64,000 nt of DNA from Streptomyces sp. NRRL F-5126 (GCF_000721265.1 NZ_JOFZ01000001.1:372001-436000), one strand, 5' to 3'. Numbered from the stretch's first letter, positions 46,686 to 56,169 are shown. Numbers and translations are program-made. The notes: generated by a model not told the origin, from the sequence alone.

Positions 46686-46874
46686 ATGGGATCGACAGTG
46701 CTCAGCCTGCGGATCGACGGTGAGCTGCTCGACCGGATCAGGCACCACGCGGAAAGACGGGGGATGAGTGTGCAGGACTACGTCGTGAGAACGCTCGTGC
46801 GTGACGACTTCGACGAACGCTTCAAGGCCGCGGTCGACGAGACGGAGAAGTTCTACCGGTCGTCCACAGGCTGA
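46686..46874 (+). CDS. Ribbon-helix-helix protein
   Basis: 62 residues: a beta strand VLSLRIDGELL followed by helices DRIRHHAERRG and SVQDYVVRTLVRDDF, the CopG/Arc-type DNA-binding fold with a charged C-terminal tail. It could be an antitoxin-like or stand-alone repressor; no toxin gene is adjacent (the next gene is a permease in the opposite direction). Divergent from the MarR gene. Confidence 0.8.
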   Translation: MGSTVLSLRIDGELLDRIRHHAERRGMSVQDYVVRTLVRDDFDERFKAAVDETEKFYRSSTG

Positions 46875-46905
46875 CCGGAGGCGGGGCCCGGCCCGCCTCC
46901 GGTCA
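46872..46905. terminator. Bidirectional terminator
   Basis: TGACCGGAGGCGGG pairs perfectly with CCCGCCTCCGGTCA around a 6-base loop; the left arm begins with the stop codon of the ribbon-helix-helix gene. Shared with the convergent permease gene. Confidence 0.85.
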
Positions 46906-46921
46906 GGCCCGGTCCGACCCG

Positions 46922-48376
46922 TCAGGCCAGGCCGAAGGCGGGCATCAGGTAGTAGAAGAGGAAGACCGCCGACACCACGTACATCGGCGCCGGCACCTCC
47001 TTGGGCCGCCCGAGCGCCAGCCGGAGCACGGTGAAGGAGATGAAGCCGATGCCGATGCCGTTGGTGATCGAGTACGTGAACGGCATCATCACCATCGCGA
47101 GGAACGCGGGGATGGCGATCGAGTAGTCGCTCCAGTCGATGTCCTTGATCGACGCGGCGAGGATCATGAACCCGACCGCCACCAGCGCGGGCGTGGCCGC
47201 CTGCGAGGGCACCATCGTCGCCAGTGGCGTCAGGAACAGCGACGCCGTGAAGAGCAGGCCGGTCACGATGGAGGCGAGCCCCGTGCGCGCGCCCTCACCG
47301 ACGCCGGCCGTCGACTCGACGAAGCAGGTGCCCGCGGACGAGGAGCTCGCGCCACCGGCCGCGACACCGATTCCGTCGATGAAGAGGATCTTGTTGATGC
47401 CGGGGATCCGGCCGCGCTCGTCCGTCAGACCCGCCTTGTCGCCGACTCCGAGCACCGTGCCCATCGCGTCGAAGAACGACGACAGCAGCACGGTGAACAC
47501 GAACAGGACGCCGGTCAGGACGCCGACCTTGTGGAAGCCGCCGAACAGGCTGATGTGGCCGACAAGGCCGAAGTCGGGCGAGGCGACGGGGTTGCCGGGC
47601 CACTTCGGCACGGTCAGGCCCCACGTCGTCACGTGGGCGACGGAGTTGATGACGAGCGCGAGCACCGTCATCGCGACGATGGAGATCAGGATCGCGCCGG
47701 GCACCTTGCGCACCAGCAGCGCCAGCGTGAGCATCGCGCCGAGCGCGAAGATCAGCACCGGCCAGCCGTTGAGGTGGCCGGTGCTGCCGAGCTCCAGTGG
47801 CACGGTGGTGTGGGCGGCGTCGGGGATGCGGGAGACGAACCCGGAGTCGACGAGCCCGATCAGCATGATGAACAGGCCGATGCCGATCGCGATGCCCTTG
47901 CGCAGCCCGCCGGGCACGGCGTTCATCACGCGCTCCCGCAGGCCGGTCGCCACCAGCAGCATAACGACGAACCCGGCCAGCACGACCATGCCCATCGCGT
48001 CGGGCCAGCTCATCCGGGGCGCGAGCTGGAGCGCGACGACGGAGTTCACGCCGAGCCCCGCGGCGAGCGCGATCGGCACGTTGCCGAACACGCCCATGAG
48101 GAGCGTGGTGAACGCGGCGGTCAGGACGGTGGCCGTGACGAGCTGCCCCCCGGCGAGCTGGTGCCCGTACATGTCGTGCGCGCTGCCCAGGATGATCGGG
48201 TTGAGCACGATGATGTAGGCCATCGCGAAGAAGGTGGCGAAGCCGCCCCTGATCTCGCGGGCGACCGAGGAGCCACGCTCCGTGATCTTGAAGTACCGGT
48301 CGAGGCCGCTGTGCGGGCCGGCGGGGGTGGGGGGCTGAGCTGCGGTGCCGACCGGAGCGGTGGCCGAGGGGGGCAT
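46922..48376 (-). CDS. NCS2-family purine permease (AzgA-like)
   Basis: 484 residues, about twelve to fourteen membrane helices. Diagnostic AzgA/PbuG segments: FATFFAMAYIIVLNPIILG, LAAGLGVNSVVALQLAPRMSW and IGVAAGGASSSSAGTCFVESTAGVGEGARTG (the last 31-residue stretch spans the substrate region). Imports adenine, guanine or hypoxanthine with protons. ATG 48376 is the likely start. A leader hairpin (48405-48440) and an inverted repeat TTTCATAC/GTATGAA lie upstream. Confidence 0.92.
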   Translation of the reverse strand: MPPSATAPVGTAAQPPTPAGPHSGLDRYFKITERGSSVAREIRGGFATFFAMAYIIVLNPIILGSAHDMYGHQLAGGQLVTATVLTAAFTTLLMGVFGNVPIALAAGLGVNSVVALQLAPRMSWPDAMGMVVLAGFVVMLLVATGLRERVMNAVPGGLRKGIAIGIGLFIMLIGLVDSGFVSRIPDAAHTTVPLELGSTGHLNGWPVLIFALGAMLTLALLVRKVPGAILISIVAMTVLALVINSVAHVTTWGLTVPKWPGNPVASPDFGLVGHISLFGGFHKVGVLTGVLFVFTVLLSSFFDAMGTVLGVGDKAGLTDERGRIPGINKILFIDGIGVAAGGASSSSAGTCFVESTAGVGEGARTGLASIVTGLLFTASLFLTPLATMVPSQAATPALVAVGFMILAASIKDIDWSDYSIAIPAFLAMVMMPFTYSITNGIGIGFISFTVLRLALGRPKEVPAPMYVVSAVFLFYYLMPAFGLA

Positions 48377-48404
48377 GCGGGTGACCTCAGTCGTCGTCAG
48401 TGTG

Positions 48405-48440
48405 GAGAGCAGGACGTGTTCGGTCGTACTGGCTGCTCTC
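48405..48440 (-). promoter_or_regulatory. Possible leader hairpin of the purine permease gene
   Basis: GAGAGCAG (48405-48412) pairs with CTGCTCTC (48433-48440). Further upstream TTTCATAC (48447-48454) and GTATGAA (48493-48499) form a second inverted repeat about 46 bases apart, with leftward TTGACC near 48464 as a candidate -35. No purine riboswitch consensus is present. Confidence 0.4.
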
Positions 48441-48648
48441 TTGGACTTTCATACGAGCAGATCAGGTCAACGCTCGACCGGAAACTGTTTCAGTATGAAC
48501 AAAAGAACGTGAAGATCACCATCTCCGCGCGTAGATGCCCGTTCTACCAGGGCAGGAAGCCCGGAGCCGCCCACACACCGGCCTCGGCGATTCCTACGAA
48601 CGGCCCACACCCCTCGGCGCCCGGGGCCGCCCCCATAGACTGACGCCC

Positions 48649-48960
48649 ATGACCGGATCAGCGGCGAGGCCGCAACGCGAGGCGCCCGCGCCCCTCGAAG
48701 GCCCGATCGTCGCCACCGTCACCATCGGCACGATCATCTGGTTCGTGATGTTCCTCGGCCAGCTCCCGTTCTACGGCTGGTTCAGCGACCACGGCCACGC
48801 CTGGTGGATCTGGACGTGCCTGACCGGCGCCGGCCTGGGCTGCTTCGGCATCTGGTACGTACGCCAGCGTGACGCGGCGATCAAGCGCGCGGCAGCGGCC
48901 GCGTCGAACGCCTCGGAGCCCGACGCGCCCGCCCCGTCCGGAGACGACTCCACGCACTGA
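48649..48960 (+). CDS. DUF2530 membrane protein
   Basis: 103 residues. Two membrane helices (VATVTIGTIIWFVMFLGQL and WWIWTCLTGAGLGCFGIWYV) joined by FYGWFSDHGHA, then RQRDAAIKRA and an acidic tail. This is the DUF2530 pattern of actinobacteria; function unknown. Divergent from the purine permease gene. Confidence 0.9.
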   Translation: MTGSAARPQREAPAPLEGPIVATVTIGTIIWFVMFLGQLPFYGWFSDHGHAWWIWTCLTGAGLGCFGIWYVRQRDAAIKRAAAAASNASEPDAPAPSGDDSTH

Positions 48961-49113
48961 CGGCGCTTCGCGATGGACCCGCACGACGTCGCACGGCGGA
49001 CCCCTTCCGCGAGTACGAACCCAGGGGTGGCGGGCCCCTCCTGACTGATCACCTGCACGACCCTCCCTGGGCATGCGACCGGACGGCATACTGCGTGCCG
49101 GGGGCGACGAGGC

Positions 49114-49569
49114 ATGGTGAGCGCAGCCAAGGTCGACGTGTGTGCCGTGACGCTCTCGCTCTTACTGCTGACATGCTGCTGCGGCTGCGTCACGACCATT
49201 CACCCGGGCATGACGCCCGCGCCGCCGCCATCGCGTCCAGGTGCACGGACCATCCCGCTCCCGACGCCCAGCACCTTCGTGAAGCGGCTCTCCGACGAGC
49301 CGGCATCCGGTGGCGTCAGCCTGCCCTGGCATTCCCTGGGCGCCGCACCGACAGGCGGCCGGCCCTTCGACGCCACAGTGGACGTCAGCTCCTGCACGCA
49401 CTTCGAAGGCGTCCATTTCACTTCGAAGGCCGACAGGGTCGAGGTGGCCATGATCGGCACGAGGGGTCCGGAGCCGTGCACGGCTCAGAAGCTCACAGCC
49501 GTCGTCCGGGTGGCCTGGCCTTCCGACATGCCCGCGCACGGCACCGTTGGCCACGCGCCGACCGGCTGA
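49114..49569 (+). CDS. Hypothetical exported protein
   Basis: 151 residues. A short N-terminus and the hydrophobic CAVTLSLLLLTCCCGC give a signal peptide; the cysteine run could provide a lipobox, though not a canonical one. The mature part is Pro-rich then beta-like with two further Cys (SSCTHF, EPCTAQ). No family recognised. Confidence 0.55.
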   Translation: MVSAAKVDVCAVTLSLLLLTCCCGCVTTIHPGMTPAPPPSRPGARTIPLPTPSTFVKRLSDEPASGGVSLPWHSLGAAPTGGRPFDATVDVSSCTHFEGVHFTSKADRVEVAMIGTRGPEPCTAQKLTAVVRVAWPSDMPAHGTVGHAPTG

Positions 49570-49593
49570 GCGATCCGCCCGCTCGGCGCCCGG

Positions 49594-50475
49594 TCAGTGG
49601 CGGGTGGGGAGCGGGTCCGGGGACTGGTCGAGCGTCGCTTTCGATTCGTCGACCAGTCCGGTCAGCCGCGCGACCTCGGTCTCGGTCAGCTGTTCCGCGA
49701 TCTCGGACGCCGCGATGTTGGACCGGAGGTGCTCGGGGCTGCTCGTGCCGGGGATGACGACCATGGAGGGTGAGCGGCGCAGCAGCCAGGCCAGGGCGAT
49801 CCGAGACGGTGTGGCGCCCAGGCGCTCCGCCGGGCCGAGCAGATTCTGATGGTCGCTCAGCCGGCCGGCGGCCAGCGGGAAGTACGGCACGAAGAGGATG
49901 CCCTGGGCCTCGCAGTCGGCGAGTACCTGGACGCCGCTGCGGTCGAGCAGGTTGAAGCGGTTCTGCACTGCCGCGACGGAGGTCATCCGCTGCGCGCGGG
50001 CCAGCATCCGCGGGGATGCGCCGGACAGGCCGATGCGGCGGATCAGTCCCTGGTCGCGCAGTTCGACGAGCGTGCCGAGGGACTCCTCCAGCGGCACGTC
50101 CTGGTGCGCACCGGGAGTGTCGCCGACAAGTCGGAGGTACGTCAGCTCGCTCGCGTCCGTGCCCATGTCGGTCAGCGCCTCGTGGACCTGCCGCCTGACG
50201 GTCTCCGGGCGGCCGTCGACGACCCAGGACTTGTCCGGGCCACGCTCCGCGCCGACCTTGTTGCCCACGATCACACCCTCGGGGATCGGGCCCAGGGCCT
50301 GCCCGATCAGGCGGTTCACCGTTCGCGGCCCGTAGGCGTTCGCGGTGTCGAAGAACGTCACGCCCAGTTCTACGGCCAGGCGCAGCACCCGCCGTGCCGC
50401 CTCGGGGTCGTCCGGAAAGCCCCAGACCTTCGGGCCCGCGAGCTGCATGGCGCCATATCCCACACGATTCATCAT
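49594..50475 (-). CDS. Aldo/keto reductase with altered catalytic His position
   Basis: 293 residues, TIM-barrel AKR. The Asp/Tyr pair is in FFDTANAYGPRTVN and the Lys in VIVGNKVGAE. The segment that normally reads L-H-x-x-D reads TYLRLVGDTPG, so the active-site His seems to be Val. Cofactor-binding VIPGTSSPEHLRSN is intact. Divergent from the TetR gene with shared operators, so it is the likely regulated target. Confidence 0.88.
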   Translation of the reverse strand: MMNRVGYGAMQLAGPKVWGFPDDPEAARRVLRLAVELGVTFFDTANAYGPRTVNRLIGQALGPIPEGVIVGNKVGAERGPDKSWVVDGRPETVRRQVHEALTDMGTDASELTYLRLVGDTPGAHQDVPLEESLGTLVELRDQGLIRRIGLSGASPRMLARAQRMTSVAAVQNRFNLLDRSGVQVLADCEAQGILFVPYFPLAAGRLSDHQNLLGPAERLGATPSRIALAWLLRRSPSMVVIPGTSSPEHLRSNIAASEIAEQLTETEVARLTGLVDESKATLDQSPDPLPTRH

Positions 50476-50484
50476 CCGCCTCCT

Positions 50485-50532
50485 GTATCAGTGATACGAC
50501 ATAGCACGTATCACTGCACGTTCAGTGATACG
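50485..50532. promoter_or_regulatory. TetR operator cluster
   Basis: GTATCAGTGATAC (50485-50497, palindromic), CGTATCACTG (50507-50516) and CAGTGATACG (50523-50532), the latter two forming a 10-bp inverted repeat. The GTATCA(C/G)TG word thus recurs in the 79-base gap between the divergent AKR and TetR genes. Confidence 0.85.
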
Positions 50533-50554
50533 CCTCCTGGCGTATCGTTGCAAC

Positions 50555-51262
50555 ATGGACGACGCGAAGGCCCGCAGCCGCCGGCGGATCCTGGAAGTGG
50601 CCGCCGACCTCCTGGAGAGAGAGGGCGCCCAGGCGCTCTCCACCCGCGCCGTCGCGGCGGCGGCGGGCATCCGGGCCGCCTCCCTGTACCAGCTCTTCGG
50701 CGACAAGGACGGGCTGCTGTCGGCGCTGGCCGTCCACGCCTTCGACCTCTATCTGGCCGAGAAGCGCACCCGGGCCCCGAGCGGCGACCCGGTCGACGGC
50801 ATGCGCCGCGGATGGGACGGGCACGTCGGCTTCGGCCTGGAGCACCCCGCCTTCTACCTGCTGATGTACGGCTCCGATCGCCCCGGGCGCCGCCCGCCCG
50901 CCGCGCAGGAGGCGCAGGAGCTCCTCATGGTGTACCTCGGCCGCGCCGCCTCCGCCGGGCGGCTGCGGGTGGCGCCCGCTCTTGCCGCCCAGCTCCTCCT
51001 GGCCGCGGTCACGGGCGTGACGCTCTCCCTGATCGGCATCCCGGAGGGCGACCGCGATCCGGAGGTCTCACCCCGCATGAGGGAAGCGCTCGTCGACGTC
51101 CTGACCACCGGCCCGGGCCCGGAACCGGATACGGACCCCGCACTCGCCGCCAGGGCCCTCGCACTCGACGCCACCCTCGGCGGGGCGGCGCCGGACGCCG
51201 TCCCCCTCCGCCCCGTCGAGACCGCGCTCCTGCGGGATTGGCTCCGGCGCCTCGCCCGATAG
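50555..51262 (+). CDS. TetR-family regulator
   Basis: 235 residues. N-terminal DNA-binding domain: SRRRILEVAADLLEREGAQAL, TRAVAAAAGIRAASLYQLFGD. A ligand-binding helical domain follows. ATG 50555 is chosen; an ATA/ATG-like frame 10 codons upstream would enter the operator. The operator cluster between this gene and the AKR gene implies repression of both. Inducer unknown. Confidence 0.9.
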   Translation: MDDAKARSRRRILEVAADLLEREGAQALSTRAVAAAAGIRAASLYQLFGDKDGLLSALAVHAFDLYLAEKRTRAPSGDPVDGMRRGWDGHVGFGLEHPAFYLLMYGSDRPGRRPPAAQEAQELLMVYLGRAASAGRLRVAPALAAQLLLAAVTGVTLSLIGIPEGDRDPEVSPRMREALVDVLTTGPGPEPDTDPALAARALALDATLGGAAPDAVPLRPVETALLRDWLRRLAR

Positions 51263-51304
51263 GGGCGGGGCCGTGAGCCGGTGTGGCTGACGGCCCCGAA
51301 CGCG

Positions 51305-54300
51305 TCACGCGTCGAACCACCTGGCCCGGGCCAGTTCCTCCGCGCGGGTCGGGTCTTCGAGGAGCGCCGCCACCTCGAAGCGGCGCGGCCACTGGCCCGC
51401 GGCCCAGGCGAGGCCCGCCGCGACGCCCTCCAGCGTCGCCGCGTGCAGGGTGCCGTCCGCGGTGCGGCGCCAGTCGAGTTCCGTGTCGCCCGCCGGGCCG
51501 CGTACGACGAGTTCCTCGTGCTCCATGTACGCCGCCGGTGTCGCCGGGCCGAGGAGGGCGCGGACCGAGTCGGGGACACCGTGCTCGTCGCCCTCCGACG
51601 TCACCTCGCCGAAGCCCGCCGCCGCGACCGACTCGCTCAGCCGCCGCACCTGGAACAGTTCCGCCAGGTCGGCGCAGCGCGCCGGGGACACCGGCAGCAG
51701 GGGCGTGGTGCCCGCCAGCGGCAGCAGGTCGGGGACGTCCGCGACGACCGCCTCCGTCGCGTCCACAACGCGCACCTCGCCGTCCACCACCGCGCGCAAC
51801 TCGTCGGGCAGCGTGACCTGTTCCGGGTCGAGGTCGGCCAGCGCCGTGTAGAGGGCGCGCAGTCGGTCCGGGCGCACCGGGCGGTCCTGGTCGGCGAGGC
51901 GGCCGAGGAGTTCGGCCGCGCCGCCGGGCTCCGCGAGCAGCGCGGCCGCCGTCGTGCGCACGCCGAGCGCGCGCAGCACCTCGGCGTCGTCGAAGCCGGT
52001 CGCGTCGACGGCGTCGTACAGGCCGTCGAGGAGCGGGTCGCCGCCCGCGGCCCGCAGCCCCGCGGGCCGCCGGCCGTCGAGCACGGGGTGGTCGCGCAGC
52101 CACCAGGCCGTGTACGGCCGCACGGACTCCACCGTGCCGTCGGGCAGCAGGACGCGGACACGCTGGGTCAGCGCGTCCCGCAGCGGCGGACGCGCCAGCA
52201 GCGCGAGCGCACGCGGCCACGCGTCGTCGTCGACGAGGTCGAGGTCGCGCACGGCGGTGATCTCCGTCGCGACGGGCGGCACCGGCGATTCGGGCAGCCG
52301 GTCGAGCACGTCCTCGCACCACACGTCGACGGCGTCGAGCAGCCCCGCGTCGTCCGGCTCGGCGAAGTCGCCGCTGCGCGGCTCCAGTTCGTCCGGGTCG
52401 AGGACGACGTCCGTGGCGCGTACGAGGGCGAAGCCGGCGAGCACGCCGCAGGCGGCGAGCGGCTGCTCGCCCCACCGCTCGGCCAGGTCGGCGTCCACGA
52501 GCGCCAGTTCGTCCTCGCGCATGACCTCGGCGAACGGGGATCCGGGCAGCACCAGCTCACCGGCGGGGGCGAGTTCGCCGTCCTCGTCGGGCAGGGCGAG
52601 CGCGCCGAGCCAAGGCTCGTCGCCCGGTTCGAGGCGGGCGTCGCGCACCAGCCGCAGCACGGTCTCCGCCAGCTCCTCGGCGCCGGGCGCGGCGGCGTCC
52701 TCGTCCCAGACGTCGTCCGCGTCGAGGGACGCGGCGACCGCCGCGCGCACCTGGGGCGTCGTCAGGACGGCGCGCGGCGTTGCGGGCAGCGCGCCCAGCT
52801 TCTCCAGCAGCGGGTGCACGGCGTCCGGGTGGGCGACCTTCAGGCCGAGGCGACCGAGGTCGGCCGCCGGTTCGGCGGACGGCTCGGTGTCCGGCAGCGG
52901 CAGCAGCACCTGGCGGGGGCCGATCGTCGTACGGCCCGACGCCAGCGGCACGGGCAGGCCCGAAAGACGGTCCGGGTCGACGCCCGCGAGCGACTCGTAT
53001 AGCCGGTGCCACCACTCGGGGGTGCGTGCGGCGCCCGCGATGCGCTCGATCGCGTCGCCGAGCGGCAGCCGTCCGACGCCGAGCGTGCGCAGCTCGGCGC
53101 GGCGCTCGAACCCGCCGGGCAGCAGCGTCGGCAGCACCTGCGCGAGCACCCGTACGGTGCCGGCGCCCGCGCCCTCCACGACCTCCGCCTCGAACGGCCG
53201 CAGCGCACGCAGCTCCTCCGTCGCGACGGCCGGCGCGAGGAACGCGACGCGCGGCAGCCGCTCAAGGATCGCCGCGCGCAGCGCGCCGTCGAGCTCGCCC
53301 TTGCCGAGCGGTCCCGGCACGAGGTCGATGGTCCCGGTCGAGACGGGCTCCCAGGAGGCCAGCAGCTCCGCGTACGCGCCGGCGGCCTCGGCGACGAGGA
53401 AGTCGGTGAGCGGGCCCGGCGCGGGGTGGCGACGCGCGGTGTCGAGCGGGAACGACGCGATGAGCAGGGCCGGCACGCCGAGGGGTTCGTCGGTGGGCGT
53501 GGGGGCGTGCACGACGGGCGCGGTGCGGGGGCGCGCGGGCGCGCCTGCGCCGCTGCCGTCATCGCCGTCGTCGCTGTCGTCGTCCTGGATGGGCACCGCC
53601 CACGTCACCGACCAGTGCGGGCGCAGCCGCTCCTCGGTGGGCCGGTCGGCGAGCAGGCGCCCGTCCACCGTGCCGTGCCGCCGCACGACCCGCCAGGTGC
53701 GGGCGTCGGCACCGTCCTCGATCCGCACGAACGGGCCGTCGTCGACGCGGCGCAGCACGCGCTCGCCGCGCCCGGTGTGCTCGGCGTCGTCGGCATCGTC
53801 GGCGTCCGACTCGACCACGATCTCGTCGAGGCCGGTGAGCGCGAGGAGGAGCGAGTCGTCGATGTCCGCGAGGAGCCGCCGCACGAGGTCGAGGGCGGTC
53901 CCGTCGCGCAGCGGCAGGATCACGGCGGTGTCGTAGCCGACGGGCGCCCCGCCCTCGGCGGGCAGCGGGAGGCGCAGCAGCGGCACGTGCCCGTCGCGCC
54001 GCCTGATCTCGTCGGCCAGACCCGTGCTCTGCTCGGCGCTGCGCCGGGCCATGGACTGCGCGTCGGTCAGCGACCAGCGCACGCCGCCGGTGCGGCTGAC
54101 GACGGCGGGTTCGTCGCTGACGGCGAGCACGGCGGCGAAGCCGACGCCGAACCTGCCGACGGCGGTGTCCGCCTCCTCCCGCTTGGCGGAGGCGCGCAGC
54201 GTGGACAGCGATTCGACGCCCGCGGCGTCGAGCGGGGCGCCGGTGTTGGCGGCGACGAGGACAGGACCGCCGTCGTCGTCGCCGCGCCGCAGCGTCAGCC

Positions 54301-54517
54301 GCAGCCGGCCGGGCACGCCGGCCCGCGCGGCGGCGTCCGCGGCGTTCTGGGCGAGCTCGACGACCAGGCGGTCGCGGTAGCCGCCGAGAGCGAGGTCCTC
54401 CTCGGCGTTGGCGTCCTCGCGGAACCTGGCGGGGCTCGCCGCCCAGGAGTCGAGCACCCCGCGCCGCAACCGCGCGGTCCCGAACGGGTCTGCCCCCTCG
54501 GTGGTCCTCACGCTCAC
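51305..54517 (-). CDS. Sacsin-like GHKL ATPase-domain protein
   Basis: 1070 residues. The N-terminal 250 residues carry an HSP90/sacsin-type ATPase: N-box LVVELAQNAADAA, G1 LVAANTGAPLD, G2 AVGRFGVGFAAVLAV. The remaining 800 residues are acidic, leucine-rich and without recognised domains. Homologues are widespread in Streptomyces as putative chaperone-like proteins; no substrate is known. Start GTG/ATG at 54517 (MSVRTTEGADPF). Convergent with the TetR gene. Confidence 0.87.
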   Translation of the reverse strand: MSVRTTEGADPFGTARLRRGVLDSWAASPARFREDANAEEDLALGGYRDRLVVELAQNAADAAARAGVPGRLRLTLRRGDDDGGPVLVAANTGAPLDAAGVESLSTLRASAKREEADTAVGRFGVGFAAVLAVSDEPAVVSRTGGVRWSLTDAQSMARRSAEQSTGLADEIRRRDGHVPLLRLPLPAEGGAPVGYDTAVILPLRDGTALDLVRRLLADIDDSLLLALTGLDEIVVESDADDADDAEHTGRGERVLRRVDDGPFVRIEDGADARTWRVVRRHGTVDGRLLADRPTEERLRPHWSVTWAVPIQDDDSDDGDDGSGAGAPARPRTAPVVHAPTPTDEPLGVPALLIASFPLDTARRHPAPGPLTDFLVAEAAGAYAELLASWEPVSTGTIDLVPGPLGKGELDGALRAAILERLPRVAFLAPAVATEELRALRPFEAEVVEGAGAGTVRVLAQVLPTLLPGGFERRAELRTLGVGRLPLGDAIERIAGAARTPEWWHRLYESLAGVDPDRLSGLPVPLASGRTTIGPRQVLLPLPDTEPSAEPAADLGRLGLKVAHPDAVHPLLEKLGALPATPRAVLTTPQVRAAVAASLDADDVWDEDAAAPGAEELAETVLRLVRDARLEPGDEPWLGALALPDEDGELAPAGELVLPGSPFAEVMREDELALVDADLAERWGEQPLAACGVLAGFALVRATDVVLDPDELEPRSGDFAEPDDAGLLDAVDVWCEDVLDRLPESPVPPVATEITAVRDLDLVDDDAWPRALALLARPPLRDALTQRVRVLLPDGTVESVRPYTAWWLRDHPVLDGRRPAGLRAAGGDPLLDGLYDAVDATGFDDAEVLRALGVRTTAAALLAEPGGAAELLGRLADQDRPVRPDRLRALYTALADLDPEQVTLPDELRAVVDGEVRVVDATEAVVADVPDLLPLAGTTPLLPVSPARCADLAELFQVRRLSESVAAAGFGEVTSEGDEHGVPDSVRALLGPATPAAYMEHEELVVRGPAGDTELDWRRTADGTLHAATLEGVAAGLAWAAGQWPRRFEVAALLEDPTRAEELARARWFDA

Positions 54518-55119
54518 GATGTGACTCCGCTCTGTGTCCGGCTCTCCGACGAGAACGCGCTTCGCTGTGCGGCCCGAAGGTACCGGCCCCTACCCAGTGA
54601 CCACACGCCGCACTCCCCCGACGGCGGGGCCCGCCGACCGGCTGCCGCCGGAGTACAGGAGTAGAGGCCCGGCCGACCGGCCGGCCTTCGCGCCCACTGC
54701 CGGGGCACCGCGCCGTGGCAACGTCCCCGCGCCGGGCCCCGGGCACGACGAGACACGTCACCGACTGCATCGGCCGGAGAGCCGGCCGCCCGGCGACCGC
54801 GAGGACGGACGGCCTCGCAGGCCGGGCACCCGGGCGTCGTGTCAGGCACGGGACGCCAACGGACCGGTCGGCCGAAGCGGGTCGTGGAGGTGGCGGGTGG
54901 TACGGATCCCACTCGGACGGCCCCGATCGGCCGCCAGGCCGACGGGCGGGCACCGGCAGCGCCGCGCCGATACGGGCGGCAGACCGCCTCGGGGCCGGGC
55001 GGCAGGGTCGAAGACCACGACAGGCCACCAGGCCGGGCACGTACTGGGTCCCGCCAGGCCCGGGGGCCCGGGTCCGGGGGCCAAGCCGGGGCGGCCGCCC
55101 CGACCCCCGGCCGGGCGGC
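54518..55119. other. GC-rich spacer without a gene
   Basis: 600 bases upstream of the sacsin-like gene and beyond the end of the DUF3027 gene. Dominated by CGGCCGG and GCCGGCC words in both orientations. Frames crossing it on both strands are Arg/Pro/Gly-rich artefacts. No promoter motif stands out. Confidence 0.5.
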
Positions 55120-56169
55120 TCAGCTGTGGCCCAGGTCCTCCGTGTCGTCGGGCTCGGCCGCCGTCGCGACGGAGCCCTCCTCGCGGGACGGGTGCAGCGG
55201 GAACTCGTCCGCGCCCACGGTGTCGAGCACCGGCGGCGCCGGGACCGGGGGCTTCGGCATGACGGCCGCCTCGGAATGGCCGCCGCAGCCGTACGCGAGC
55301 GAGACCACGTGCCCGTCCGCCGACGAGAACTCGTTGGCGCAGATGCCGAAGGCCTGGCGCAGCGACCCGCCGAGCGGCACCAGGAAGCCGCACGAGGCGC
55401 AGGGTGCGGGTGCGGCCTGCGCCATCGCGGTCTTCGGGCCGTACTGCTCCTCCCACCGGTCGGCGCCCACGTGCAGCCCGTATCGCGAAAGGACACGCGG
55501 CCTGCCCATGCCGAGCTCCTCGGCGACCGAGGCGATGCGGGCGCGCGCCGGCACCGTCGTCGGCAGATCGGGCGTGTTGAGCTCGGCGTCCTCGGACTCG
55601 ACGAGCTCCGCGACCGTTTCCGACGCCATCACGGGCGCGGGAGCGGGCGCGGGCTCCGGCAGCTCCGCGGCCGGGGCCCGGCCCTCCGGCGCCGCGGTCG
55701 TCCCAGGGCCCGCTTCGCCCTCCTCCACGGCCTCGCGCACGGCCACGGGGCCGGGCGCGTTCGGCGGTTCCTCGTCCTCGCCGGTGTAGCCGGGTTCGAG
55801 CCGCAGGTCGTCCGCCTCGGTCGGCAGCAGGTCGCCGGGGCCCATGTCGCCGGGGCGCAGCCGCTCGCTCCACGGCACCCACTCGGGGGCGAGGAGCGCG
55901 TCGGAGCCGGGGAGCAGGACGGCCTCGTCTACGGTGACGGCCTTGGCGCGGGACGCGCGGGCCACTGTCACCGCCCAGCGCCAGCCCCGATAGCCCGTCT
56001 CGCGGCACTCGAAGAGGTGTGTGACGACCCGGTCGCCGTCGGCGACCACCGAGACGTGCTCGCCCACGATCCCGGGCGCGGCCACCTCCTCGGCCACCGA
56101 CCGCGCGAGGTCCACCGCCTCTGCGCACAGGCGGTCGGGGGTACGGCTTCGCATCGTCGCAGCACTCAC
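55120..56169 (-). CDS. DUF3027 family protein
   Basis: 349 residues. The N-terminal part (DRLCAEAVDLARSVAEEVA, HVSVVADGDRVVTHLFEC, GYRGWRWAVTVARA) and the C-terminal part (LSRYGLHVGADRWEEQYGP, CASCGFLVPLGG, GICANEFSSADGHVVSLAYG) are the conserved DUF3027 blocks. Between them is a Pro/Glu/Ala-rich linker. The C-terminal Cys pairs may bind zinc. Function unknown. GTG 56169 or ATG 56154 are the possible starts. Confidence 0.88.
   Translation of the reverse strand: MSAATMRSRTPDRLCAEAVDLARSVAEEVAAPGIVGEHVSVVADGDRVVTHLFECRETGYRGWRWAVTVARASRAKAVTVDEAVLLPGSDALLAPEWVPWSERLRPGDMGPGDLLPTEADDLRLEPGYTGEDEEPPNAPGPVAVREAVEEGEAGPGTTAAPEGRAPAAELPEPAPAPAPVMASETVAELVESEDAELNTPDLPTTVPARARIASVAEELGMGRPRVLSRYGLHVGADRWEEQYGPKTAMAQAAPAPCASCGFLVPLGGSLRQAFGICANEFSSADGHVVSLAYGCGGHSEAAVMPKPPVPAPPVLDTVGADEFPLHPSREEGSVATAAEPDDTEDLGHS

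Noticed and set aside
48377..48648. Purine riboswitch before the purine permease gene
   Set aside because: The conserved three-way junction sequences of that riboswitch are absent.
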